Shown here in pieces: positions 1-7,101 of a stretch of DNA of 8,988 nt; the stretch's first letter is position 1; the number at the start of each line of letters is the position of its first letter. The DNA is from an uncultured bacterium (GTDB lineage: Bacteria > Bacillota > Clostridia > TANB77 > CAG-508): assembly GCA_905214245.1 (NCBI GenBank), contig CAJMLO010000047.1:1-8988 (forward strand). Reading direction: 5' to 3'. The notes under the pieces are model-generated. The model saw only the letters and a list, made by a program, of their open reading frames with translations, was not told the DNA's origin and searched no databases. Position numbers and translations under genes: made by a program.

Positions 1-33
1 TGGAATAAAAAAATAGCAGAGGAATATCATTAA
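1..33 (+). CDS. 3' end of an unidentified gene (partial)
   Basis: Frame 1 is open from the window edge and reads WNKKIAEEYH, followed by TAA at 31-33. The stop lies 18 bases before the GTG of the next small ORF, a spacing typical of an operon. Ten residues are too few to identify a family. Its place upstream of a large serine recombinase suggests it belongs to the same mobile element. It could be the tail of another recombinase or of a small accessory protein, but it could also be a chance open frame. Confidence 0.35.
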   Translation, partial: WNKKIAEEYH

Positions 34-51
34 ATGAGGTGATTAATTATT

Positions 52-153
52 GTGGAAATAATAAATATATTTACTTCAACTAACGAAAAAGAGAGAAAAG
101 AGCGATTTAATATTCTTTGGCAAAAAATGATTAATTTAATTATTAATAGATAA
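52..153 (+). CDS. Small 33-residue ORF upstream of the recombinase (GTG start)
   Basis: This ORF begins with GTG at 52, preceded by a GAGGTGAT ribosome binding site about 10 bases upstream, and ends with TAA at 151-153. The peptide starts VEIINIFTSTNEKE and ends in an IINR-like basic tail. It is charged in the middle (a KERKERF stretch) and amphipathic towards the C-terminus (LWQKMINLIINR), with no membrane segment or signal peptide. Short ORFs of this kind often lie beside serine recombinase genes in clostridial mobile elements, and a role as an accessory or directionality factor is possible but not shown. It is closely spaced with the gene ending at 33 and is followed by a hairpin at 174-215, so it is probably the last gene of its transcript. 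I do not recognise a named family. Confidence 0.5.
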   Translation: MEIINIFTSTNEKERKERFNILWQKMINLIINR

Positions 154-173
154 TTTCTAAAAAGCAATTTACA

Positions 174-220
174 GAACCAATATTATGTTGAAAAATTATA
201 GCATAATATTGGTTCATTTT
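174..220 (+). terminator. Hairpin between the small ORF and the recombinase gene
   Basis: GAACCAATATTATG (174-187) and CATAATATTGGTTC (202-215) form a perfect 14-bp stem around a 14-base loop, followed by the T-rich ATTTTATT. It most likely ends the transcript of the upstream small ORF. The stem is AT-rich and the T run is interrupted. It also lies only 38 bases before the recombinase start, so it could instead act in the recombinase leader or bind a protein. Confidence 0.6.
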
Positions 221-253
221 ATTGAAGTTTAAATAGGAGGAAATGAAAATAAA

Positions 254-1894
254 ATGAACGAAGTACTTGATAAAACACTTCCATATAGCGTATTGTCGAA
301 TGAGAAAATTACAGGTATTAAAGAAAATGTGGAAAGTAAAAAATTAAGAGTTGCAATCTATTGCAGGCTATCAGAAGAAGATAGGGATAAAGAAAATGAG
401 GAGGATGATAGTACAAGTATCCAAAATCAAAAGTTGATGTTAACTGAATATGCAATAAGACAAGGCTGGGAGATACAAGGTGTGTATAGTGATGATGACT
501 ATACAGGAGCTGATAGAAATAGACCTAAATTTAATAAAATATTAAAATTGGCAGAAGAAAAGAAAATAAATATTATTCTATGTAAAAGTCAAAGCAGATT
601 TACAAGGGAACTAGAGTTAGTAGAAAAATACATAAATGGGTTGTTTATGGAATGGGGAATAAGATTTATTGGGTTAGTGGATAATGCAGATACAGACATA
701 AAAGGAAATAAAAAATCAAGACAGATAAACGGTTTAGTCAATGAATGGTATTTAGAAGATTTATCAGAAAATATAAAATCTGTATTAAAGAGTAAAAGAC
801 AAAAAGGACAATATACTGGAGGAACACCACTATATGGTTATCGAAAAGACCCTCAACAAGAAGGACATTTAATAATTGATCCGATTGCAGCAGAAGTTGT
901 AAGAGAAATATTTTCATTATATAGTCAGGGGACAGGTAAAACAGCAATAGCAAGAATATTAAATAATAGAGGAATACCTAACCCTACACAATATAAACTG
1001 GAGCAAGGTGTTAAATACAAAAGGCCGAAAGATAAATTGGAAACACTTTGGAAATATTCTTCTATATCACATGTACTAACAAATGAAATGTATATTGGTA
1101 ATATGGTACAAGGCAAGTATGGAAGTATTTCATATAAAAGTAAGAAAAACAAGCCTAAACCAAAAAAAGAATGGGTTATAGTCAAAGGAACACATGAGCC
1201 TATCATTGATATGGATTTATGGAATAGTGTACAAAATAAAATTAATGATAACTTTAAACCGTTTGGAGGAGGAAAAATAGGTCTATTTGCAAAAAAATGC
1301 AAATGCAAATATTGTGGTTATACCTTAAAAACTAGTAAAACACGTGAAGATAAATATTTAAGATGCCCAACAAGACAAGTTGATAAATCGTGTTGTATAG
1401 GAAGTTTTATATCAGAAAATGTACTGAAAAGAACTGTATTAAAAGAGTTGAATTCGTTGATAGAACAATACTTGAATATTGACAAATTAGAAGAAAATAT
1501 CATTTTGAAACAGTTTAAAAATGAAAAGGAAGAATTACAAAAAGAGATTTTACAGTATCAGACAACCATTGATAAGAAGTCAAAAATTATACAAAATTTA
1601 TATATGGATAAAGTCAATGAGATAATAACTCAAAACCAATTTTTAGAATTTAATCAAAATTTTAATAAAGAAAAAGAAAATCTTGAAAAAATATTAAATG
1701 AAAAAAAACAGAAGTTACAACAACTTGATAATGAACAATATACTTTAAGAAGTAAAAAACAAATATTAGAAAAATATACCAATGTAACAGAATTAACAAG
1801 AGATATGGTAGAAAATTTAATTTACTATATAGCTGTTGGACAGAAAGACCCAGTAACTAAAAAGAAAACCATTGAAATACATTGGAAAATTTAA
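254..1894 (+). CDS. Large serine recombinase (TndX/TnpX-like)
   Basis: This is a site-specific recombinase of the large serine family, which excises and integrates mobile elements through a covalent phosphoserine intermediate. The resolvase catalytic domain covers about residues 31-170. It carries the YCRLSEED motif with the predicted nucleophile Ser40 and Arg38, and the conserved KSQSRFTRE segment (112-119). The 'Recombinase' domain follows at about 187-300 (starting TPLYGYRKDP). A zinc ribbon comes next, with C351/C354 paired with C371 and C380/C381. A Lys/Glu-rich coiled coil spans about 415-505, as in phage and ICE integrases. The length of 546 residues is normal and the gene looks intact. 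The ATG at 254 is preceded by AGGAGG (235-240) at a rather long 13-base spacing. A four-codon ORF from 243 overlaps the start codon as AAATGA. The stop lies about 17 bases from cotJC sequence, which places this gene at the very end of its element. No clear sigma-A promoter was seen. Confidence 0.95.
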   Translation: MNEVLDKTLPYSVLSNEKITGIKENVESKKLRVAIYCRLSEEDRDKENEEDDSTSIQNQKLMLTEYAIRQGWEIQGVYSDDDYTGADRNRPKFNKILKLAEEKKINIILCKSQSRFTRELELVEKYINGLFMEWGIRFIGLVDNADTDIKGNKKSRQINGLVNEWYLEDLSENIKSVLKSKRQKGQYTGGTPLYGYRKDPQQEGHLIIDPIAAEVVREIFSLYSQGTGKTAIARILNNRGIPNPTQYKLEQGVKYKRPKDKLETLWKYSSISHVLTNEMYIGNMVQGKYGSISYKSKKNKPKPKKEWVIVKGTHEPIIDMDLWNSVQNKINDNFKPFGGGKIGLFAKKCKCKYCGYTLKTSKTREDKYLRCPTRQVDKSCCIGSFISENVLKRTVLKELNSLIEQYLNIDKLEENIILKQFKNEKEELQKEILQYQTTIDKKSKIIQNLYMDKVNEIITQNQFLEFNQNFNKEKENLEKILNEKKQKLQQLDNEQYTLRSKKQILEKYTNVTELTRDMVENLIYYIAVGQKDPVTKKKTIEIHWKI

Positions 1895-1920
1895 ATGTTG
1901 TACTTTCATAGTGGCAGCAG
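1895..1920. other. Probable attachment-site junction (element end / cotJC)
   Basis: Upstream of here the DNA is recombinase coding sequence. From about 1911 onward the translation matches the CotJC family (VAAEQKARATYE). The change from element to host sequence must therefore fall between the recombinase stop (1892-1894) and about 1914. In intact CotJC proteins the AAEQKAR segment is usually preceded by an acidic D/E-L/I stretch. Here the preceding in-frame residues are CCTFI, which fits foreign DNA. The exact crossover dinucleotide cannot be fixed without the other junction, which lies left of the window. Confidence 0.55.
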
Positions 1921-2138
1921 AACAAAAAGCAAGGGCAACATATGAAAAATTAATTGATTTGTGCAAGGATGATCCAGATGTTATTGACCCACTTCGTTTC
2001 TTAAGACAAAGAGAAATCGTTCACTTCCAAAGATTTGGAGAAGCACTTCGTGGAGTGCAAGACAAACTTGCAGAGAAAAAATTTTATATGAACAATATGC
2101 AAAATAATTGCAGTAGCAGTTGTGAAAATAGAGAATAA
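1911..2138 (+). pseudogene. cotJC: C-terminal fragment of spore coat protein CotJC, interrupted by the recombinase element
   Basis: The frame from about 1911 to the TAA at 2136-2138 encodes the last ~75 residues of CotJC, a spore-coat protein of the manganese (di-Mn) catalase family. AAEQKARATYEKLID and PLRFLRQREIVHFQRFGEAL are family hallmarks. The Glu of AAEQ and the Glu/His of REIVHF correspond to metal ligands of the second half of the four-helix bundle. The first half, with the remaining ligands (an EELAHLE-type motif in the family), is missing. The frame stays open back to a TTG at 1872 inside the recombinase gene, but no ribosome binding site supports that start, so the fragment is unlikely to be translated as it stands. 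The tail (SSCENRE) lies in a 27-bp sequence repeated at 7102-7128. The gene is split rather than decayed: what remains has no frameshift, so excision of the left element could restore it. Confidence 0.88.
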
Positions 2139-2143
2139 AATTT
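2117..2143 (+). repeat. 27-bp direct repeat, left copy (cotJC 3' end)
   Basis: Positions 2117-2143 are identical, base for base, to 7102-7128 in the same orientation. The match stops sharply on both sides (G versus C before it, G versus T after it). This copy contains the last codons of cotJC (C-E-N-R-E, with part of the preceding Ser) and its TAA stop. A 27-base identity is far too long for chance in a 9-kb AT-rich window. It looks like a duplicated attachment or target site bracketing the surface operon. Confidence 0.9.
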
Positions 2144-2179
2144 GAAATTCAAAACAACTTCAATAAAATAGATTATAAG

Positions 2180-2218
2180 AAACAAAGCGATGTAAATCGC
2201 TTTGTTTTAATTATTTTT
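2180..2218 (+). terminator. Rho-independent terminator after cotJC
   Basis: AAACAAAGCGAT (2180-2191) and ATCGCTTTGTTT (2196-2207) form a perfect 12-bp stem with a GTAA loop, followed by TAATTATTTTT. This is a classical terminator about 40 bases after the cotJC stop. It would end cotJC transcripts and insulate the surface operon. It lies inside the putative island. Confidence 0.9.
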
Positions 2219-2414
2219 ACTTTCTAAATGTGTAATTATAAAGATATTACAACATATATTTAATGAAGAATAAATATAAATTATATATAACAGTGAATGT
2301 TTACAAAAATGATTTTCCTATATCTATACGTACGATAATTTTATTAAAAGTTTAAATTATGTGATAAAATGTAAATATAATTGGAAAAAACCTGTTTAAA
2401 ATTTTCGCAATCTG
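2219..2414. other. AT-rich intergenic spacer with no gene seen
   Basis: This stretch between the cotJC terminator and the operon promoter is very AT-rich and contains no ORF with a ribosome binding site. Two similar CTGTTTA(A/C)A words occur at about 2391-2399 and 2412-2420, the second overlapping the promoter -35 box. They could be a pair of regulator half-sites but are too short to be sure. No riboswitch or RNA gene is recognisable. Confidence 0.4.
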
Positions 2415-2443
2415 TTTACAATAATTCCAAAATATTATATAAT
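2415..2443 (+). promoter_or_regulatory. Sigma-A-type promoter of the surface operon
   Basis: TTTACA (2415-2420) and TATAAT (2438-2443) are separated by exactly 17 bases. The -10 box is perfect and the -35 box has one mismatch to TTGACA. Transcription would start near 2450, giving a leader of about 40 bases before the ATG at 2491. It is the only clear promoter for the three genes to 6967, which have no terminator between them. Confidence 0.8.
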
Positions 2444-2490
2444 GGCGATGCAAAAAGAAAGGCTTAAATAAAAAAGAAGGGGGAAGAAAA

Positions 2491-3492
2491 ATGAAGAAAG
2501 CTTTTTTTAAGAAGATGATGGTTTGTATCATTTTTTTAATGGTATTAATAACATTACTTCAAGTTAATTCACTTGCAAAAAGTGAGGAAATCCAAATCAT
2601 TAAACTAAAGAATAAAAATGAATATATATTATATATATCAGGATTAGCTGAAGAAAAGTTTGAATTTGCATTTTCAAATAATTCTAATGTAGATGACGAA
2701 AGCCTTGCTTATATGGATTCTGCAAAAGATGAAGAGAATGGAAATAATATAGCGTACATAGATGAGAATATATATAATACTTATTTCAAAGATAAAGATG
2801 AAACATACTTATTTGTAAAAAAAGAAAATACAGAGGAAAAGACGGTAAAAATTGAACTAAGTAGTGCATTAAGTGAGGAAGATATTCAGGACTTAAATCA
2901 AATTACGAAAAAGATAAACATAGAAATTGGAAAAAAAGAATTGCCTACAGAAACAAACAAGGATGGAGTAAAAATTAATCATACTATAGGAACGATAAAA
3001 ATAACTGATGATAAGGAAAGTTCTTATATGTATAAACTTGTTAAAATAACGGCTGGAAGCAATACAGAGAAACTAGCACAATTAATTAAAGACTTAAATA
3101 GTTCAAGCGAAAGAAGTATGATAGAAAAACTTTCTTTATACAACAATTTTAAAGAATTATATACATCTTTAAAACCAAGTGAAAATGATAAAAATTGGCA
3201 AAAAGTAGAAAACTATACAATTGAGCAACCTGAGGATTCAAAGAAAGGTGATCAATATTTAGTTTGGATACAAAAAGATTCAAAAGAAGGTACTATAATT
3301 GATTTACAAGTAATGAATTGTAGTGATGAATATACTCCTTCATATGAAGATAAGGATATAGTTATTAAACAAACATCAAAATTACCAATAACATATGATA
3401 ACGTAATATTATTTATAATTGCAGGTATTTTATTAGTAGCTATTATAGCTATTGTGATTTTGAAAGTTAAAAACAAAAAAGATGAAAAGTAA
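2491..3492 (+). CDS. Exported, C-terminally membrane-anchored protein with LPITY sorting-like motif
   Basis: I do not recognise a named family. The N-terminus is a classical signal peptide: MKKAFFKKMM, a hydrophobic core at about 11-25, and possible cleavage near SLAKS (27-31). An acidic, Lys/Asp/Glu-rich extracellular region of about 265 residues follows. The C-terminus has the order of a cell-wall sorting signal: LPITY at 298-302, a hydrophobic segment at about 304-324, and the basic tail KVKNKKDEK. LPITY departs from LPxTG at the last position, so it could be a variant substrate of the sortase encoded next, or a plain membrane anchor. The start is well supported by a GGGGG-type ribosome binding site (about 2477-2483) and a strong promoter. 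The gene overlaps the sortase gene by 11 bases, which implies translational coupling and a shared role at the cell surface. Confidence 0.85.
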   Translation: MKKAFFKKMMVCIIFLMVLITLLQVNSLAKSEEIQIIKLKNKNEYILYISGLAEEKFEFAFSNNSNVDDESLAYMDSAKDEENGNNIAYIDENIYNTYFKDKDETYLFVKKENTEEKTVKIELSSALSEEDIQDLNQITKKINIEIGKKELPTETNKDGVKINHTIGTIKITDDKESSYMYKLVKITAGSNTEKLAQLIKDLNSSSERSMIEKLSLYNNFKELYTSLKPSENDKNWQKVENYTIEQPEDSKKGDQYLVWIQKDSKEGTIIDLQVMNCSDEYTPSYEDKDIVIKQTSKLPITYDNVILFIIAGILLVAIIAIVILKVKNKKDEK

Positions 3493-4075
3493 GATTTATA
3501 ATATTATTTTGGTAATATTGATATTGTTATTTGTGACTACTTTAACATTAATTATTATTAAATATACAAAGAATCACATTAATGAGAATAATGTTAAAGA
3601 AGTTGTAAGTGATGTAAGGACACAGATTGAGATAAATAGTGCAAAAAAAGATTCTGAAAAGAAACAAGTAAAAGCACAGTATTATGGATATAATGTGGTT
3701 GGAATTATTTCAATACCAAAGATTGGAATTGAATATCCGATTTTGGATGTAACAAATGAAAAATCAATGAAAATTTCTATAACAAAATTTTGGGGAAACA
3801 ATGTAAATGATATAGGAAATTTCACTATGGCAGGACATAATAATATTGATGATACCATGTTTGGAGCTACTGATAAATTGAAGAATGGAGATAAAATTCA
3901 AATGACAGATTTATCAGGAAAAACAATAGAATATGAAGTATTTAGTCAATATATTATTGATCCAAATGATGTTACATGTGTAAATAGTGTTGATCCTGAA
4001 ACGAGGGAAATTACTTTAATTACATGTAAGAATGGTAGAAGTAATAGACTAATTACTAAAGCCAGAGAGTGTTAA
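3482..4075 (+). CDS. Sortase (cysteine transpeptidase), class uncertain
   Basis: This 197-residue protein has the sortase fold signature. It has an N-terminal membrane anchor (about residues 5-26), a short linker, and a catalytic domain from about residue 70. That domain opens with VGIISIPKIGIEYPIL, which is typical of the family. Catalytic residues are visible: His119 in FTMAGHNN, Cys182 in TLITCKNG, and Arg189 in the following SNRLITKA segment. Sortases cleave a sorting motif in exported proteins and join it to the cell wall or to another protein. The size and short C-terminus resemble class D/E-like clostridial sortases, but the class is not settled by eye. The ATG overlaps the end of the upstream gene and has no good ribosome binding site, so translation is probably coupled. 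The vWA gene begins 30 bases downstream. The obvious candidate substrate is the LPITY protein encoded just upstream. Confidence 0.92.
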   Translation: MKSKIYNIILVILILLFVTTLTLIIIKYTKNHINENNVKEVVSDVRTQIEINSAKKDSEKKQVKAQYYGYNVVGIISIPKIGIEYPILDVTNEKSMKISITKFWGNNVNDIGNFTMAGHNNIDDTMFGATDKLKNGDKIQMTDLSGKTIEYEVFSQYIIDPNDVTCVNSVDPETREITLITCKNGRSNRLITKAREC

Positions 4076-4105
4076 AATGTAAAATACCAAAAAGGGGGCA
4101 ATGAA

Positions 4106-6967
4106 ATGAAAGCAAAACTCAGCTATAAGAGTAAAAGAAATCTTATAATTTCTTTAATTATTGTGGCTTTAATTGCGGTGATTGCTGTAAGTACATATTT
4201 CTTTACAAGAGGAAATGAAGATAAGTCACAGGCGTTTTCTCATGGTGGAGCACAAGCTGATCAAGCAAATGATATAAGTAGAAATGATAATACAAATCAA
4301 ATGCAAGATACAAAAGTTGAAAATGCTATTACACCAAATATAGAAAACACAAATTCAACAACGGAAAATACAGAAAATAATTTATCAAACAATAATGGTG
4401 TTTCAAATACAGATAATAGAGCGAATACGACTACATCAGGTTCTACCAATACAGGTACAACAACAGAGACAACAAATAATAATGTTCCAAATCAGGAATA
4501 TGTTTCAGAAAGAGTAGAACATATAGAAAATGTTTTAGTTGGAGAAGATTATACTGTAGCATGGAATACTGTATCTTTAAGTGCAAGTACATCTTTAGCT
4601 AATAAAAAGATAGTAAGAGATGTTTCTAAATATACAGTAAACTATATTGAAGAAGGAACTACCAATATTATAAGTGAACCAAAAAATGTTGATGATATTG
4701 AAGCAGGAAACATTATAAATTCAGAGGATGAAATTATAGATATAGATGGATATGTTTTTTCAAGAGCAGAAAAAGATAGTATAATAATTAGAACAGATGA
4801 AAGCAAGAATGTAATTAACATATACTATACAAAGAGAGCAGACTTAAAATATACAGTAAACTACTTAGAATTAGATACATATAAAGTATTAAAAACTAGA
4901 AAAACAGCTGAAGCAACATTGACTGACGTAATAACAGCAATGGAAGAAAAAATTGAAATACCTGGATACACATATAAACTTGCTGATCCAGATAGAATAG
5001 TTATTGTAACAGATGAAAGTAAGAATGTTTTAAATCTATACTATACAAAGAGAACAGACTTAAAATATACAGTAAACTACTTAGAAAATGATACAGATCA
5101 AGTGTTACGAAGTGCTAAGACGGATCAGGCTACATTTGAAGATGTTATAAAGGCAAAAGATGAAATAGTTAATATCGAAGGATATAAATATATATATTCA
5201 AATCCAGAGAGCATAACAATAAGTGCAGATGAAACTGAAAACATAATAAACATATACTATGAAAAAATTCCAGAAGTAAACTACAAAGTAGAGTATTATT
5301 TTAATGGAGTACATGATACAAAAATAAAATCTGATGCAACTGGAACAGTACTTCTAGGGGAAGAAATTCCATTTGAAAAACCAGATGAAATAGGCGAATA
5401 TCAATATCTTGGATATTATGAATTCAATGATGAGAAAAATGCTATGCCAGTTGAGGCAATAAATGGAGAAAACTTAATAAAAGTTTACTATGGTAAATCC
5501 AAAGTAGAAATCAATAAAACAGCGACAGCACAAGTTAGAGTTGGAGAAGTAATTGATTATACAATTACTGTAACAAATAAAGGATATGTTTCAAGTACGG
5601 TAACTGTAACAGATGAGCTAAAAGAAACAACTTATGTTGAAAATTCAGCTAATATTAAACCTGATATTACAACAGATGCTAATAACATACAAACATTAAA
5701 ATGGAATATTGAACTTGAAGCTGCATCAAACAATAACAAAGTTGTTACAAAAACAATTACTTTTAAAGCTAGAACAGCAGAAGATTATATCGGAAAAACA
5801 GTAAAAAATAAAGCAGTTTTAACAGAAGGAAATAAGACAAAAACAAGTGATGCAAATACTGAAGTTAAAGAAATTACAGTTAAATATAATGAATTTAAAG
5901 AAGGAAGAAAAGGTACTGATTTAAATATTATATTCGTAGTAGATAATTCATCAAGTATGAATGAACCTACAGCTGGCAAAACTTATGCAAATAGAAATTC
6001 GTATTGCCCAGTAGCACCATCTGATAGAAATAAAACAAAATTATATGATGCAAAAGAAGCTATCAAAAAATTTATTGCTAAACAAAATGGTAAAAATACA
6101 GATATGAGAGTTATAACATTTAATACTCCAAGTAATCAAAATAAAGTAACATTAAAAGTGTTAAAAGATAAAGTAGATAAAAACAAAGTTTATGGCGGAT
6201 GGGCAAAAGTTAACGGAAATTGGGTAGAAGTTGTAAAGGCATCAGATAATAATTATTATACATTTGAAGAGAAAGCAATTGACACAGGAGCCATATCTGT
6301 AGGAACAAACTCAACTTCAAATGCTAATTTAATAACAGCTGTAGATAACATCACAATTAGTGATGAACAAGGCGGACTTGGAACGAATATAGTACCTGCT
6401 TATAATTTGATTATTAATAATAAAGAAAAATATTTAAGCAACACAAAGAAAAATATTGTAATTGTTTTAGCTGATGGAGGTTTCAATGATGCTTATAATG
6501 GAAAAAAATATGATACACTAGAAGGAATGGTTGATGATATTTATTCAATAGGATTTGGAAATGGCTATAATGCTAGTTCTTTAAAGAAAATTGCAACAGA
6601 TGGAAAATGTCATGATGCTAAAGATGCAGATGGTTTATTAAAAGCATTTGATGAAATTGCAGCAGAAGCAACAGGTACTGAAAAAACAACTATAAGTGAA
6701 GAAGGCGTAGTTACATTAGATGAAGCATCTGATGCTATAAAGATAACAAGTGAGTGCCCAATTAAAGCAACTTATATTGTTAATGAAAATGGTAAGGATG
6801 TTGAAAAAATATTATTTGAATGTAAAGACAAAAATAAATTATCTGATTATGGACTAACAATTTCAAATAATAAACAAATCATATGGGATGCAAATGAATA
6901 TGTGAAAAATCATGGAGCACTTCCATCAGATGTAATTAAAATTATTTATTATATTCCACGTTCATAG
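4106..6967 (+). CDS. Large surface protein: N-terminal anchor, MucBP-like repeats, DUF11-like domain and vWA domain
   Basis: This is a 953-residue predicted adhesin. A basic N-terminus and one membrane segment (about 12-33) act as an uncleaved anchor or signal. An Asn/Thr/Ser-rich linker follows to about 130. Three MucBP-like repeats of 72-73 residues start near 175, 248 and 320, each opening with (K)YTVNY and closing with IYYTK/IYYEK. A more divergent fourth (392-464) opens VNYKVEYY. A DUF11-like beta domain spans about 466-590; K471 and N568 are possible isopeptide partners. The vWA domain (about 604-855) has a full MIDAS: D613-x-S615-x-S617, T760 in GLGTN, and D790 in VLADGG. The last ~100 residues are unassigned. 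There is no LPxTG or C-terminal membrane segment, so attachment would be through the N-terminus. The start at 4106 has an AAGGGGG site 7 bases upstream; an ATGAAATGA mini-ORF at 4101 overlaps it. It is the last gene of the sortase operon. Confidence 0.9.
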   Translation: MKAKLSYKSKRNLIISLIIVALIAVIAVSTYFFTRGNEDKSQAFSHGGAQADQANDISRNDNTNQMQDTKVENAITPNIENTNSTTENTENNLSNNNGVSNTDNRANTTTSGSTNTGTTTETTNNNVPNQEYVSERVEHIENVLVGEDYTVAWNTVSLSASTSLANKKIVRDVSKYTVNYIEEGTTNIISEPKNVDDIEAGNIINSEDEIIDIDGYVFSRAEKDSIIIRTDESKNVINIYYTKRADLKYTVNYLELDTYKVLKTRKTAEATLTDVITAMEEKIEIPGYTYKLADPDRIVIVTDESKNVLNLYYTKRTDLKYTVNYLENDTDQVLRSAKTDQATFEDVIKAKDEIVNIEGYKYIYSNPESITISADETENIINIYYEKIPEVNYKVEYYFNGVHDTKIKSDATGTVLLGEEIPFEKPDEIGEYQYLGYYEFNDEKNAMPVEAINGENLIKVYYGKSKVEINKTATAQVRVGEVIDYTITVTNKGYVSSTVTVTDELKETTYVENSANIKPDITTDANNIQTLKWNIELEAASNNNKVVTKTITFKARTAEDYIGKTVKNKAVLTEGNKTKTSDANTEVKEITVKYNEFKEGRKGTDLNIIFVVDNSSSMNEPTAGKTYANRNSYCPVAPSDRNKTKLYDAKEAIKKFIAKQNGKNTDMRVITFNTPSNQNKVTLKVLKDKVDKNKVYGGWAKVNGNWVEVVKASDNNYYTFEEKAIDTGAISVGTNSTSNANLITAVDNITISDEQGGLGTNIVPAYNLIINNKEKYLSNTKKNIVIVLADGGFNDAYNGKKYDTLEGMVDDIYSIGFGNGYNASSLKKIATDGKCHDAKDADGLLKAFDEIAAEATGTEKTTISEEGVVTLDEASDAIKITSECPIKATYIVNENGKDVEKILFECKDKNKLSDYGLTISNNKQIIWDANEYVKNHGALPSDVIKIIYYIPRS
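4821..5086 (+). repeat. Near-identical 50-bp DNA repeats in the MucBP-like region
   Basis: Positions 4821-4870 and 5037-5086 match at 49 of 50 bases in direct orientation, 216 bases apart, which is exactly one 72-residue protein repeat. A weaker third relative lies at about 4628-4645. Neighbouring words such as ACAGATGAAAG (4795, 5010) are also shared. Conservation at the DNA level, including silent positions, points to recent duplication or gene conversion. It also means the repeat number could vary by slippage or recombination. Confidence 0.85.
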
Positions 6968-7020
6968 AAAAGCGGATGTATAATAAAATAGATAATTTAA
7001 ATTATTAAATGTATAGAAAC

Positions 7021-7082
7021 AAGACAGGAGAAAGTAATATCAATTTTGAAATATTTACATAAAACTCCTGTCTTATTTCTTT
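7021..7082 (+). terminator. Terminator of the surface operon
   Basis: AAGACAGGAG (7021-7030) pairs perfectly with CTCCTGTCTT (7065-7074), and ATTTCTTTT follows. The loop of 34 bases is long for a simple terminator, so it may be a looser hairpin. Its place 54 bases after the vWA gene stop, plus the T-rich tail, supports a termination role. Confidence 0.65.
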
Positions 7083-7101
7083 TCATTTATCCTTCATATA
7101 C

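Noticed and set aside
1872..1910. A longer start for the CotJC fragment at a TTG inside the recombinase gene
   Set aside because: The TTG has no ribosome binding site, overlaps the recombinase 3' end, and the residues before VAAEQK do not resemble CotJC. The frame is open there by chance.
2340..2372. A second promoter ending in TGTGATAAAAT upstream of the surface operon
   Set aside because: The -10-like word has no acceptable -35 at 16-18 bases and could be chance in AT-rich DNA. The TTTACA-N17-TATAAT promoter is far better.
2219..2414. Riboswitch or other structured leader before the surface operon
   Set aside because: The region is almost entirely A/T with no conserved aptamer pattern, and the best promoter lies downstream of it.
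6920..6967. LPSD near the end of the vWA protein as a sorting motif
   Set aside because: It is not an LPxT motif, and no hydrophobic segment or basic tail follows before the stop.
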